Source: SIG607 sp045648445 (GTDB lineage: Bacteria > Bacillota > Clostridia > Oscillospirales > Acutalibacteraceae). From it: a DNA stretch of 64,000 bases. Positions within the stretch are counted from its first letter, which is position 1. Each line of letters starts with the position of its first letter. The notes under the pieces were generated by a model that saw nothing but the letters and a program-made list of their open reading frames with translations, was not told the origin of the DNA and made no database searches. Of the stretch, positions 8,359 to 17,423 are shown piece by piece. The position numbers and the translations under genes are program-made. The stretch spans positions 11,897 to 75,896 of the forward strand of contig JAZRNY010000033.1 in the NCBI GenBank assembly GCA_045648445.1. Reading direction: 5' to 3'.

Positions 8359-10062
8359 CTAATTCTCGTTATCTTCTTTTTTGTATTTTACATATAGATC
8401 TTTAACGGCGAAATAAGCCATTTTGGGATTTCTGTGCCTATCAATAATTCCTTTGTTATTGAAATTTTTGTATTTTGCGGTTACCATATCTGAACGGGAG
8501 TCGCAGAACTGCCAAATAAATGTTCCTATAATATAAGGACATCTGCGGAATACATCAATGGCTTTTGAAAGTAGATTTGCTTGATATTCTTCAGTCCAAT
8601 GAATATTTTTAAAGGTGTGGTGACCGTAGGCAGCGGCAGCACCAAATTCACTCATAATTACAGGTTTATTTTCACAACCCGATTCGATACGTTTAGTATT
8701 AAACCTATCAGGGAAATTTTCCCATTCATCGTAGTGGAAGTTATACCAACCGTAATATGCGTTAATTCCTATAACGTCGCAGAATTCGTAACAAGTATCA
8801 GCCATATATTTGTATGTAGCGTAGATAACCAGCCGATTATTTGCGTGTTCTTTTAAGAAATTATAGTAGAGTTTGGACATTTCATAACCTTCAGGTGTTT
8901 CGGTGCTAATTTCGTTATGCATACCCCAGAATATTATACAAGGATGGTTGTAATAGTATTTAACCATTTCTCTATGCATTTCAAGACCACGTTCTAAAAC
9001 TCTCTTATCTCCAAGAGTGGATGGTGAAAAACCGCATCCCCAAATAGGAATTTCACTCCAGAACATAATTCCGCGTTCATCCATCATATCAAGGAAAATT
9101 CTTGCATCGGGATAGTGAGAACCGCGAACAGCGTTACAACCTAGGTCTTCAATAATGTCTAAATCGTGAAGCATTGATTTTTCCGGAACTGCCATACCTA
9201 AACTTGCGTTATCTTCATGGCGGTTTACACCGCGGAAATTGATTTTTCTGTCGTTAAGCCATACAGCACAATCTTTTACTTCTACAGTTCTGAAACCAAC
9301 TCTGTCGAATAGGTCGTCGGTATTTGTTTCAAAAGCGATATTATATAGATTGGGAGAGCCTATATCCCAAAGTTTGATATCATCAACTTTGATTTTATCA
9401 CTAACTATTGTTTTTGAAGCGCCTTTTCTTAAAGAAAGATTTTCACTGTATATAACGTTGTCGTTGAGTTTAACGGTAAAAAGATTATCTTTTTTCTTAT
9501 CTGCACCGTAAAGTTCTGCTGTAAAATAAACGTTGGCAGATTTTCTGTCATCGCTTAAAGTATAGTCGAATTTTCCGTATAACACGCAAAGACCGTTTAA
9601 CTTTTCAACGGATACGCTTCTAGTTATACCACCGTAATGATACCAGTCTACGCAGTTTTGAGGTATAGAAATTTCGTCAAAGGAGTTGTCTACCTTTAAA
9701 ACTAATTTATGTGTACCTGCCTGAAGGTCGGGAATTATAAAGTCAAACTGACAAAAACCGCCGTAGTGGTAACCAATGTATTGACCGTCGAGCCAAACCT
9801 TACATTCGGTCATTACTGCTTCAAACATTAGTCTGGCAGTTCCTTCAAAATAGAATTCTTTTTCATACCAACAAACGCCTTCGTAAGCAGCCATTCCCAA
9901 ATATGTATTCCAAACAGAAGGGACAATAACGGGTTTTGCCTTATTTAGTCCGTTGTAGTAATTATTTGCTTCGCCGATGTTTTCAGGGTCTGCTAAAAAT
10001 TTCCACGCACCGTCTAAATAGGTGACCTTTCTCTTTTTGTGTTCGTCAAATAATCTTTTCAT
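8359..10062 (-). CDS. GH2 beta-glucuronidase/galacturonidase-like enzyme
   Basis: 567 residues, no signal peptide, so cytoplasmic. GH2 domains in order: jelly-roll sandwich (10-160), Ig-like (165-262), TIM barrel (265-567). The catalytic pair is present: acid/base Glu384 in MHNE and nucleophile Glu472 in MSEFG; RGVNRHED and GSHYPDARIFLDMMDERG are further GH2 signatures. It resembles UidA-type beta-glucuronidases, but lying first in an operon with uxaB-uxaA-uxaC it may release galacturonate instead; the sequence does not settle the anomer or sugar. Start ATG 10062 has GGAG upstream. The downstream tandem paralogue has lost the nucleophile. Confidence 0.92.
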   Translation of the reverse strand: MKRLFDEHKKRKVTYLDGAWKFLADPENIGEANNYYNGLNKAKPVIVPSVWNTYLGMAAYEGVCWYEKEFYFEGTARLMFEAVMTECKVWLDGQYIGYHYGGFCQFDFIIPDLQAGTHKLVLKVDNSFDEISIPQNCVDWYHYGGITRSVSVEKLNGLCVLYGKFDYTLSDDRKSANVYFTAELYGADKKKDNLFTVKLNDNVIYSENLSLRKGASKTIVSDKIKVDDIKLWDIGSPNLYNIAFETNTDDLFDRVGFRTVEVKDCAVWLNDRKINFRGVNRHEDNASLGMAVPEKSMLHDLDIIEDLGCNAVRGSHYPDARIFLDMMDERGIMFWSEIPIWGCGFSPSTLGDKRVLERGLEMHREMVKYYYNHPCIIFWGMHNEISTETPEGYEMSKLYYNFLKEHANNRLVIYATYKYMADTCYEFCDVIGINAYYGWYNFHYDEWENFPDRFNTKRIESGCENKPVIMSEFGAAAAYGHHTFKNIHWTEEYQANLLSKAIDVFRRCPYIIGTFIWQFCDSRSDMVTAKYKNFNNKGIIDRHRNPKMAYFAVKDLYVKYKKEDNEN

Positions 10063-10093
10063 ATTTTACACTCCGTTCTGAGTTGTTATTTAT

Positions 10094-10158
10094 ATTATAT
10101 AACATTTTAAAATAATTACAATGACATATCGTACAAATTATTGGCAAATCGTTCAAAA
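10094..10158 (-). promoter_or_regulatory. Promoter of the GH2/uxa operon with AraC-type direct repeats
   Basis: On the minus strand a TATAAT -10 lies at 10094-10099. Upstream of it, where the -35 is poor, are two direct repeats in the plus reading: TGACATATCGTACAAAT at 10122-10138 and TGGCAAATCGTTCAAAA at 10142-10158, exactly 20 bases apart. The same pair occurs at 30123-30159 before the giant surface protein. Tandem sites two helical turns apart at the -35 are typical of AraC-family activators. Confidence 0.65.
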
Positions 10159-10179
10159 ATTACAATATTGTTACTAATA

Positions 10180-10208
10180 TTGACAAATAAATCCTAATAT
10201 TGTATTAT
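10180..10208 (+). promoter_or_regulatory. SigA-type promoter of the gntR-ABC operon
   Basis: TTGACA at 10180-10185, 17-base spacer, TATTAT at 10203-10208, 32 bases before the gntR start. It is divergent from the GH2/uxa promoter, and the direct repeats lie between the two. Confidence 0.75.
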
Positions 10209-10240
10209 CTGGATAGTACAAGATTGACCGAGGTGGTTAA

Positions 10241-10606
10241 ATGATTTGGAAATTTGAAGAGGCTGGAAGTATATCCGGACAAATAGTTTCGAAGTTACGT
10301 TCTAAGATTATTTGTGGTGAATATAAAAGCGGTGAACAGTTTCCGACAGTAAGAAGTCTTGCATCGGATTTTGCAGTTAATCCCAATACCGTTCAAAAGT
10401 CTCTTTTGATTCTTGAGCAAGAAGGATTACTGGTAAGCAGAACGACTATCGGACGTTTTGTGACAGACGATGAAACCGTTTTAAACAATTCACGTGAAGA
10501 GTATAAAAAATCGTTTATGGAAGCTGTTGTTAACAAAGCCAACGAAATTGGAATAAGCAAAAATACTTTTTTGTATTTTATTAGAGAAAGTGAGGTTTTA
10601 AAATGA
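10241..10606 (+). CDS. GntR-family regulator, YtrA type
   Basis: 121 residues: an N-terminal winged helix (SGQIVSKLRSKIICGEYKSG, then NPNTVQKSLLILEQEGLLVS) and a short ~45-residue tail rather than a large ligand domain. This is the layout of YtrA-type GntR repressors, which usually control the ABC exporter genes that follow them and respond to cell-envelope stress. Here the ABC ATPase starts within the stop codon region (4-base ATGA overlap). RBS GAGGTGG precedes ATG 10241. Autoregulation is likely by analogy. Confidence 0.9.
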   Translation: MIWKFEEAGSISGQIVSKLRSKIICGEYKSGEQFPTVRSLASDFAVNPNTVQKSLLILEQEGLLVSRTTIGRFVTDDETVLNNSREEYKKSFMEAVVNKANEIGISKNTFLYFIRESEVLK

Positions 10607-11304
10607 GTAACCCTGTAATTTCGTGTGAAAATTTATGCAAAAGTTATAAAAAGAACGTTCCCGTTCTTGATACGCTTAATTTTAGTCTTGCTCCCGGTAA
10701 AATAATGGGATTATTAGGTCCGAACGGTTGTGGCAAATCCACTTTTTTAAAGTTGATTTCCGGCCTTTTAATAGCTGATAGCGGTGAAATAAAAATTTGC
10801 GGAATTAATAGAAGTGAAGAAACTAACAGGTTTGTTTCGTATTTGCCTGAAAGACCTTATTTTAACAGTAAAATGACCGTTGAAGAAATGATAAATTTCT
10901 TTAAAGATTTTTATGATGACTTTGATGAATTTATTGCCCGTAAAATGATAAGTGATATGTTAATTGATACTAAAGCGCAATTAAAAACACTTTCTAAAGG
11001 AACTAAAGAAAAGGTTCAACTTATTTTGGTTATGTCGAGAAGAGCAAAACTATTTTTATTGGATGAACCGATCGGCGGAGTTGATCCTGCTGCCAGAGAA
11101 TATATTTTGCGAACCATTATAGGAAACTATAGCGACGATGCTTCGGTAATAATTACTACTCATTTGATTTCTGATATCGAGCCTATTCTTGATGATTTTG
11201 CATTTATGAAAGGCGGTAAAATCTTTATGTCGGGTGTTGCAGACGAAGTCAGAGAAAATACCGGTAAGAGCCTTGATGTACTTTTCAGGGAGGTATTCAG
11301 ATGA
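10603..11304 (+). CDS. ABC transporter ATP-binding protein
   Basis: 233 residues. Walker A GPNGCGKST, signature motif LSKGTKEKVQL (a variant of LSGGQ) and Walker B LFLLDEPIGGVDP followed by the H-loop TTHLISD. It energises a transporter formed with the next gene, whose start overlaps by 4 bases. Together with the YtrA-type regulator this resembles the Firmicutes exporters tied to antibiotic or envelope stress; the substrate is unknown. Confidence 0.93.
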   Translation: MSNPVISCENLCKSYKKNVPVLDTLNFSLAPGKIMGLLGPNGCGKSTFLKLISGLLIADSGEIKICGINRSEETNRFVSYLPERPYFNSKMTVEEMINFFKDFYDDFDEFIARKMISDMLIDTKAQLKTLSKGTKEKVQLILVMSRRAKLFLLDEPIGGVDPAAREYILRTIIGNYSDDASVIITTHLISDIEPILDDFAFMKGGKIFMSGVADEVRENTGKSLDVLFREVFR

Positions 11305-12155
11305 TTAAAAAATGTTTTAAATATGATTTTAATTACGTTATCAAAACGTGGTGGCTTGCAGCAGTAAGTCTTGTTTTAATTTCTTTTGGCGCTGGTTGGG
11401 GATTTAGAAATATTACTCTTTATTCCGCTGCTCCCAACAGGCATTTTATACTTGAATACGGACTTATAGTTGTTTATATTATAGCAGCAGGGGCACTTGG
11501 CATTTTAACTCAGGTACTATTATCCATAAGGCTTTACACGAATTTTTATAGTGATGAAGGCTATTTGACCTTCACGTTGCCCGTGAAAAGATCGACGCTG
11601 TTAAAGTCAAAAGTTTTATGCGGATTTGTTTTCGAATTGTTGACGGCCTTAACTATTATTACTTCAATAGTTATAATTCTCGCTATGGTACCGTCAGAAC
11701 ATAAAGAATATTTTAATTTATTGCAAGAGATAATTTGTGAATTTACTCAGTGGTTCATACTTGATATTCCAAATAGTGAAAAAATATGGTTTGTCCTTTA
11801 TTTGTTTGAGATATTCTTAATTGGAATTTTGACGCTTTTGGGTATATGTATAACTTTATATATGTTAATAACGTTAGGCGCAACTTTAGTTAAAAAATTT
11901 AAAATAGGCGCTATTATAGGCTTTATAGTAGGCGCTGACTATGTATTTTCAATTATATCGGTTGCCGCAGGAATTTCTTTTACGCTATGGATAGAAGCTG
12001 CTTCCTATCTCTTCGCAGATAAGACAAACGGCACTACGGGTTTTTGGATTGTTTTATTTATGTTTTTTGCGCTGATTGTGATTTTATCAACGGTTATAAC
12101 CTTGTTTGTTAATATAACACAGGGTCTTATTGACCGAAAACTTAATCTGCAATAG
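11301..12155 (+). CDS. ABC transporter permease, membrane subunit
   Basis: 284 residues with about six hydrophobic segments (near 17-35, 55-75, 108-130, 165-190, 200-225, 245-275). The motif FYSDEGYLTFTLPVKRSTLLKSK between the second and third segments is typical of ABC-2-type permeases paired with YtrA-regulated ATPases. It overlaps the ATPase gene by 4 bases and is expected to form the membrane channel. The transported compound cannot be told from sequence. Confidence 0.85.
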   Translation: MIKKCFKYDFNYVIKTWWLAAVSLVLISFGAGWGFRNITLYSAAPNRHFILEYGLIVVYIIAAGALGILTQVLLSIRLYTNFYSDEGYLTFTLPVKRSTLLKSKVLCGFVFELLTALTIITSIVIILAMVPSEHKEYFNLLQEIICEFTQWFILDIPNSEKIWFVLYLFEIFLIGILTLLGICITLYMLITLGATLVKKFKIGAIIGFIVGADYVFSIISVAAGISFTLWIEAASYLFADKTNGTTGFWIVLFMFFALIVILSTVITLFVNITQGLIDRKLNLQ

Positions 12156-12166
12156 GGGGTATTAAT

Positions 12167-13114
12167 ATGAAAAAATCTTTGTGTTTTTTATTGTCTTTTA
12201 TATTTTTAATATTCCTTATTACTCCTGTATTTTGCTTTGCCGATATGCCCGTTTGGGTTATTTCTGAAGAAGAAAAAACAATTACCGACGGACAAAAAGT
12301 TTACTCACTATATGAAATGCCTTCCGAAATTGAATTTATTCCTGAAAATGAAATTAATTTGTATAAAATTACAGACAATTCTGATGATGACTTATATAGA
12401 TATGAATACGTTGCTAAAATTAACGATGACGTAGTTTATATGCATAATTCAGGTGAGGTATTTGTTACAGAAGAGGGAAAATTACAGCTCAAATCATTTC
12501 TAAGTGGAGAATATTCACGTTATCTGTATCACGTAGAACATACTAGCGTAGTGGATTTTAGTGAAGAAAATTTTGAAAAATTTATGGTTGAGGAAAATAA
12601 GACTGAAATTGATGTAACAACACTTTGGAACGACGATATTTATTATATAAGAGCATACGATAAAACGGAATGTTTTGCGCATAAATGCGGTGCGGTTTAT
12701 AAGTTAGATGACGGCTATTATTACGTTTATTATGATGGTTTGGACAATTCGTATTTTGATGCTTACGGCGATTTTTCTTATAGAAGGGGTATTGTTACTG
12801 CTTATAAGTTAACGGGTGAAAACGAAAAATTTGTGATAGAAGCAGAAAAAAATAACGTGCATCGTTTTGAGGAATATATATATCCCGAGGAAGAAAATTT
12901 TATCGGTGACGATGATAAAACAAAAGCGTTAATAACTTTTATTATAATTCCTGTGATTTTTGGATTTATAATACCTGTTATCCCGTTGATATTCAGTATT
13001 AAATTTGCTAATTCTAAAAAAGCGGTAAATTCTAAACGTTGGTATTGGCTTACAATACTTTCGTTACTGTGGATTATCGTTACTTTAACGATAGTTTTGT
13101 TATTTGCATTATAA
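12167..13114 (+). CDS. Exported membrane protein of unknown function, last gene of the ABC operon
   Basis: 315 residues. A signal peptide (residues 1-25, ending VFCFA) is followed by an acidic extracytoplasmic domain of ~230 residues rich in Tyr, Asp and Glu, then two membrane segments (about 260-285 and 293-314) joined by a short basic loop. I recognise no family. It sits 11 bases after the permease with RBS GGGGG, so it is co-transcribed; it may be an accessory or sensing subunit of the transporter. A terminator follows. Confidence 0.7.
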   Translation: MKKSLCFLLSFIFLIFLITPVFCFADMPVWVISEEEKTITDGQKVYSLYEMPSEIEFIPENEINLYKITDNSDDDLYRYEYVAKINDDVVYMHNSGEVFVTEEGKLQLKSFLSGEYSRYLYHVEHTSVVDFSEENFEKFMVEENKTEIDVTTLWNDDIYYIRAYDKTECFAHKCGAVYKLDDGYYYVYYDGLDNSYFDAYGDFSYRRGIVTAYKLTGENEKFVIEAEKNNVHRFEEYIYPEEENFIGDDDKTKALITFIIIPVIFGFIIPVIPLIFSIKFANSKKAVNSKRWYWLTILSLLWIIVTLTIVLLFAL

Positions 13115-13122
13115 TTTTAAGT

Positions 13123-13150
13123 GAACCGACAGGTAACTGTCGGTTCTTTA
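13123..13150 (+). terminator. Terminator of the gntR-ABC operon
   Basis: Arms GAACCGACAG (13123-13132) and CTGTCGGTTC (13137-13146) with loop gtaa, followed by TTTA. Confidence 0.8.
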
Positions 13151-13151
13151 A

Positions 13152-13180
13152 TTGACTTTTAATAAACAAAAATGTATAAT
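13152..13180 (+). promoter_or_regulatory. Promoter of the histidine phosphatase gene
   Basis: TTGACT at 13152-13157, 17-base spacer, TATAAT at 13175-13180, 28 bases before the ATG. Confidence 0.75.
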
Positions 13181-13208
13181 AGTCAAAAATACAAAAGGGG
13201 ATTAATAA

Positions 13209-13850
13209 ATGTCTTGTAGGATTATTTTTGTCAGACACGGACAAAGTCTCGGTAATAAAGTTCGGTCATTTTTAGGCCATACCAATTTGGATTTATCGGA
13301 ACTTGGTTATATGCAGGCTGAAATTACCGGAAAGTATCTTAGTAAACGAAATATTGACGTGATTTATTCAAGTGATTTAATCAGAGCGTATCATACGTCT
13401 TTACCGCTTGCAAAATTAAAAAATATTGTACCCGAAAAACGCGAGAATTTAAGAGAAATTTTTGCGGGAGAGTGGGAAAATCAACTTTTTGACGATCTCG
13501 TTGAAAAAAAGAAAGAAACCTATGGAATATGGAAAGAAAATATAGGTTTTGCGGTTCCCGACGGCGGAGAAAGCGTGTGGGATTTACGTAACAGAATTAT
13601 TAAAGAAATCACTTTAATCGCTGAGGAAAACGATGGTAAAACGGTTGCTGTATTTACTCATGCAACACCTATCAGAACATTTTTTTCCTTCGTCAGAGGA
13701 ATGAAAAGGGAAGAGATAAAAAATATTCCGTGGGCGTCAAATGCTTCAGTTAGTGAAGCGATTTATGAAAACGGAAAATTTACCGAAGTGTCATATAGCG
13801 TTGATGATTTTTTGGGTGAAGTGAGCAGCACCTTCCCAAAGAACGTTTAA
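13209..13850 (+). CDS. Histidine phosphatase family protein (phosphoglycerate mutase-like)
   Basis: 213 residues. The catalytic RHG motif is at the N-terminus (IIFVRHGQSLGNK), with the second-arm residues in YSSDLIRAYHTSLPL, a REIFAGEWENQ block and the second catalytic His in VAVFTHATPIR. These proteins are broad phosphomonoesterases (GpmB/CobC type) acting on sugar phosphates or cofactor intermediates. It has its own promoter and precedes the rhamnose operon, but nothing links it to rhamnose. Start has AGGGG upstream. Confidence 0.9.
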   Translation: MSCRIIFVRHGQSLGNKVRSFLGHTNLDLSELGYMQAEITGKYLSKRNIDVIYSSDLIRAYHTSLPLAKLKNIVPEKRENLREIFAGEWENQLFDDLVEKKKETYGIWKENIGFAVPDGGESVWDLRNRIIKEITLIAEENDGKTVAVFTHATPIRTFFSFVRGMKREEIKNIPWASNASVSEAIYENGKFTEVSYSVDDFLGEVSSTFPKNV

Positions 13851-13872
13851 TTGACAAAAATTTCTTATTTTT

Positions 13873-13901
13873 TTGCAAATAACTATTTACAGTTTTATAA
13901 T
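13873..13901 (+). promoter_or_regulatory. Promoter of the rhamnose operon
   Basis: TTGCAA at 13873-13878, 17-base spacer, TATAAT at 13896-13901, 45 bases before the rhaA ATG. No clear operator repeat seen. Confidence 0.6.
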
Positions 13902-13946
13902 ATTATAGTAAAATAAATAGAAATATTCATCTTGGAGGAAAGAATA

Positions 13947-15188
13947 ATGAGTTACTCAGAAGCAAAAAAATATTATGAAGTATTTGGAATAAATACTGAT
14001 GACGTTATTGAAAAACTTAGCAATGTTTCAATATCAATGCATTGTTGGCAAGGTGATGACGTTGGAGGTTTTGATAGCAAGGCATCACTTTCGGGCGGTA
14101 TTCAAACTACAGGAAATTATCCCGGTAAGGCGCGTACACCTGAAGAACTTATGGCTGATATGGACAAGGCTTTATCACTTGTTCCGGGAAAACACCGTAT
14201 AAATCTTCATGCTTGCTATGCTATTTTTGAAAATGGTGAATGGGCTGACAGAAATGAACTTGAACCCAAACATTTTGCTAAATGGGTTGAATATGCTAAA
14301 GAAAGAAATATGGGAATTGATTTTAATCCTACTTTCTTTTCACATCCAAAAGCCTCTGGATTGACTCTTTCAAGCAGTAATGAAGATATTCGTTCTTTCT
14401 GGGTACAGCACGCTAAATGTTGCATTAAAATTGCTGAGTACATTGCAAATGAACTTAACACATTCTGCACTCTTAATATTTGGATTCCTGATGGTATGAA
14501 AGATATTCCGGCAGATAGACTTGGACCAAGAGCAATGCTTAAAAAATCTCTTGATGAAATTTTTGAAACAAAGTTTGACAAAGAAAAAGTATTAATTACT
14601 CTTGAATCTAAAGTTTTTGGAATCGGTCTTGAGTCATACACGGTTGGTTCTGCTGAATTCTATCTTAGTTATGCTACTAAAAACGGAATAATGCCTCTTA
14701 TGGATAACGGTCATTATCATCCTACTGAGTACGTTTCCGATAAGATTCCTACTATGCTTTTATTTAACGATAAAATCGCTTTACATATTACTAGACCTGT
14801 TCGTTGGGACTCCGACCACGTTGTTCTTTTTGATGATGAAACAAAAGAAATGGCTAAAGAAATAGTTAAAAACGATGCACTTGACAGAGTAATTATGGCA
14901 CTCGACTATTTTGATGCTTCTATAAATAGAGTTTCTGCTTGGGTTACAGGTATGCGTAACTGGCAGAAAGCGTTGCTTAGCGCTATGCTTACTCCTTGGA
15001 AAGAGATGAAGGCGCTTCAGGATAGCGGTGATTTTTCACGTCTTATGGTTATGGGCGAAGAACTTAAAACCGCGCCTTTGGGAGACGTGTGGAATGAATT
15101 TTGCGCAAGAAACAATCAAAGCGGTGGTATGAACTGGTTTGATGAAATCGTTGCTTACGAAAAAGACGTACTTTTAAAGAGAGGTTAA
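13947..15188 (+). CDS. rhaA: L-rhamnose isomerase
   Basis: 413 residues, full length for RhaA. It isomerises L-rhamnose to L-rhamnulose with two divalent metals. Signatures: SMHCWQGDDVGGFD near residue 30, HRINLHACYA, GIDFNPTFFSHPKASGLTLS, NIWIPDGMKD (metal-site region), LITLESKVFGIGLESYTVGS, DNGHYHPTE and HITRPVRWDSDHVV. ATG 13947 is chosen because GGAGG lies nine bases before it; an in-frame TTG at 13932 overlaps that site. First gene of rhaA-rhaD-rhaB, with 4 bases to rhaD. Confidence 0.97.
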   Translation: MSYSEAKKYYEVFGINTDDVIEKLSNVSISMHCWQGDDVGGFDSKASLSGGIQTTGNYPGKARTPEELMADMDKALSLVPGKHRINLHACYAIFENGEWADRNELEPKHFAKWVEYAKERNMGIDFNPTFFSHPKASGLTLSSSNEDIRSFWVQHAKCCIKIAEYIANELNTFCTLNIWIPDGMKDIPADRLGPRAMLKKSLDEIFETKFDKEKVLITLESKVFGIGLESYTVGSAEFYLSYATKNGIMPLMDNGHYHPTEYVSDKIPTMLLFNDKIALHITRPVRWDSDHVVLFDDETKEMAKEIVKNDALDRVIMALDYFDASINRVSAWVTGMRNWQKALLSAMLTPWKEMKALQDSGDFSRLMVMGEELKTAPLGDVWNEFCARNNQSGGMNWFDEIVAYEKDVLLKRG

Positions 15189-15192
15189 GAAT

Positions 15193-16014
15193 ATGAAAAT
15201 TTTAGATGCAGAATTTGTAAAAAGCTTCATAAGAATGGCTAACGACGGTTGGGAACAGGGTTGGCACGAAAGAAACGGCGGTAACCTTACCTATCGTATA
15301 AAGGCGGACGAAGTTGAAAGCGTAAAAGAAAACTTTGCTTATGACAGACCTTGGACTCCTATTGGTACAAGCGTTCCTTTCCTTGCAGGCGAATACTTTA
15401 TGACTACGGGTAGTGGTAAATATTTCCGCAACGTTATTCTTGATGCCGAGGCAAATACCGGTATTGTTGAAATTGACGAAAAGGGTGAAAACTTCCGTAT
15501 CGTTTGGGGACTTATTAACGGTGCAAGACCTACAAGTGAACTTCCAAGTCACTTAATGAACCATGAGGTTAAGAAGCAGGTCAGCGGTGGTAAGCATAGA
15601 GTTATTTATCATGCTCATCCTGCTAATACTATTGCTCTTACCTTTGTTCTTCCTCTTGATGATGTTACATTTACTAGAGAAATTTGGGAAATGGCAACTG
15701 AATGTCCGGTGGTTTTCCCCGACGGTATCGGTGTTGTTCCTTGGATGGTACCCGGTGGCAGAGATATTGCCGTTGCAACAAGTGAACTTATGAAACAGTA
15801 TGACGTTGCTATTTGGGCTCATCACGGTATGTTCTGTTCGGGTGAAGATTTTGATTTAACCTTCGGTCTTATGCATACTGTTGAAAAGGCTGCTGAAATT
15901 CTTGTAAAGGTAAGAAGTATGGCTCCTGCTAAAAGACAGACTATTTTGCCTGATGATTTTAGAGACCTTGCACGTGATTTTGGTCTTACTCTTCCTGAAA
16001 AATTCTTGAAATAA
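15193..16014 (+). CDS. rhaD: Rhamnulose-1-phosphate aldolase
   Basis: 273 residues, class II aldolase family. It splits L-rhamnulose 1-phosphate into dihydroxyacetone phosphate and L-lactaldehyde. Seen: WHERNGGNLTYRIK (phosphate-binding), GSGKYFRNV, RPTSELPSHLMNH with the catalytic Glu, VIYHAHPANT (zinc His pair) and AIWAHHGMFCSG (third zinc His). RBS AGAGG; rhaB follows after 12 bases. The lactaldehyde produced must be handled by an oxidoreductase that is not in the window. Confidence 0.96.
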   Translation: MKILDAEFVKSFIRMANDGWEQGWHERNGGNLTYRIKADEVESVKENFAYDRPWTPIGTSVPFLAGEYFMTTGSGKYFRNVILDAEANTGIVEIDEKGENFRIVWGLINGARPTSELPSHLMNHEVKKQVSGGKHRVIYHAHPANTIALTFVLPLDDVTFTREIWEMATECPVVFPDGIGVVPWMVPGGRDIAVATSELMKQYDVAIWAHHGMFCSGEDFDLTFGLMHTVEKAAEILVKVRSMAPAKRQTILPDDFRDLARDFGLTLPEKFLK

Positions 16015-16026
16015 AAGGTGAAACTT

Positions 16027-17421
16027 ATGAATTATTACCTTGCTATTGACCTTGGAGCTTCAAGTGGCAGACATATTCTTGCTCATAGCGAGCAGGGGAA
16101 AATTGTTCTTGAAGAAATTCATCGTTTTAAGAATGGGTTTGATAATAAAAACGGAACTCTTTGTTGGGATACTAACCGTTTGTTTTCCGAAATTATTGCA
16201 GGTATGAAAAAGTGTAAAGAACTTAATAAAATACCTTCTTCCGTTGCTATTGATACTTGGGGCGTTGATTTTGTTCTTCTTGATAAGGAAGATAATATAG
16301 TAGGTGATTCCGTTTGCTACCGCGATTCACGTACTAACGGTATGGATGCTGAACTTTCAAAGATTATTAGTGAAGAAGCGCTTTATAAAAGAACGGGAAT
16401 TCAAAAACAATTATTTAACACTTCATACCAACTTTTAAGTATCAAACTTGATCATCCTGAATATTTAGAAAAGGCTGAAACTTTCCTTTTTATTCCTGAA
16501 TATCTTACATTTTTGCTTTCCGGCAAAAAGGCTAGTGAATATACCATTGCTTCTACCAGTCAACTTTTAAATGCTGAAAACAAGGATTGGGATTACGAAC
16601 TTCTTGATATGATGGGCATTAAAAAGGATATTTTCTGTCCAATTCATCGCCCCGGTACTATAGTGGGTAATTTAAGAAAAGAAATTGCTGAGGAAGTTGG
16701 CTTTGATACGCAGGTGATTCTTACCGCCGCTCACGATACTGCTTCGGCTATTGCCGCACTTCCTACTCAGGCTGACGATACTCTTTATATCAGTTCTGGT
16801 ACTTGGTCGCTTCTTGGTACCGAAAGTATGAAGCCAATTTGCACTAAGGAAAGCATGGAAGCAAACCTTACCAATGAAGGCGGTTATGATTACCGTTTCC
16901 GTTTCCTTAAAAACATTATGGGACTTTGGATGATGCAATCAGTTCGCCGTGAATGGAAAGAGGAAATCGGCTTTGGTGAAATTTCTTCTATGGCAAGAGA
17001 ATGCGATATTAAATCGGTTGTTGATCCACAAAGTGACGTTTTCTTTGCACCTGAGTCTATGATAGATGCTGTTAAAAACGAATGTAAACGTACAGGACAA
17101 CAAATTCCGCAAACACTTGGCGAAATCGCAAAGGTTATTTATAACAGTCTTTCAAATTGCTACGCAACCGCAATAAAGCAGATTGAAAGCATTACCGGAA
17201 AAAATTATAGTGAAATTGCAATAGTAGGCGGTGGTTCACAAGATGCTTACCTTAACGAGATGACTGCAAAGGCATCGGGCAAAAAGGTTTCTGCAGGTCC
17301 TACCGAAGCAACTGCTATGGGTAATCTTATTATTCAGATGATGGCGCTTGGCGAAATAACTGACCTTAAATCAGCAAGAAAAATTGTCGCAGATTCATTT
17401 GATATTAAATATTTTAACTAA
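16027..17421 (+). CDS. rhaB: Rhamnulokinase
   Basis: 464 residues of the FGGY sugar-kinase family. It phosphorylates L-rhamnulose. N-terminal ATPase fold YLAIDLGASSGRHIL, AIDTWGVDFVLLD with the catalytic Asp, FIPEYLTFLLSGKKASEYTIASTSQLL (RhaB-specific), AAHDTASAIAALP and ISSGTWSLLGTE (phosphate binding), and IVGGGSQDAYLNEMTA near the C-terminus. ATG 16027 is preferred over GTG 16018 because AGGTG at 16016-16020 is then correctly spaced. Last gene of the operon; no rhamnose mutarotase or rhaR-type regulator is adjacent. Confidence 0.96.
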   Translation: MNYYLAIDLGASSGRHILAHSEQGKIVLEEIHRFKNGFDNKNGTLCWDTNRLFSEIIAGMKKCKELNKIPSSVAIDTWGVDFVLLDKEDNIVGDSVCYRDSRTNGMDAELSKIISEEALYKRTGIQKQLFNTSYQLLSIKLDHPEYLEKAETFLFIPEYLTFLLSGKKASEYTIASTSQLLNAENKDWDYELLDMMGIKKDIFCPIHRPGTIVGNLRKEIAEEVGFDTQVILTAAHDTASAIAALPTQADDTLYISSGTWSLLGTESMKPICTKESMEANLTNEGGYDYRFRFLKNIMGLWMMQSVRREWKEEIGFGEISSMARECDIKSVVDPQSDVFFAPESMIDAVKNECKRTGQQIPQTLGEIAKVIYNSLSNCYATAIKQIESITGKNYSEIAIVGGGSQDAYLNEMTAKASGKKVSAGPTEATAMGNLIIQMMALGEITDLKSARKIVADSFDIKYFN

Positions 17422-17423
17422 AT

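Noticed and set aside
10122..10158. The direct repeats as CcpA cre sites
   Set aside because: They do not fit the pseudo-palindromic TGWAANCGNTNWCA pattern and occur as tandem direct repeats.
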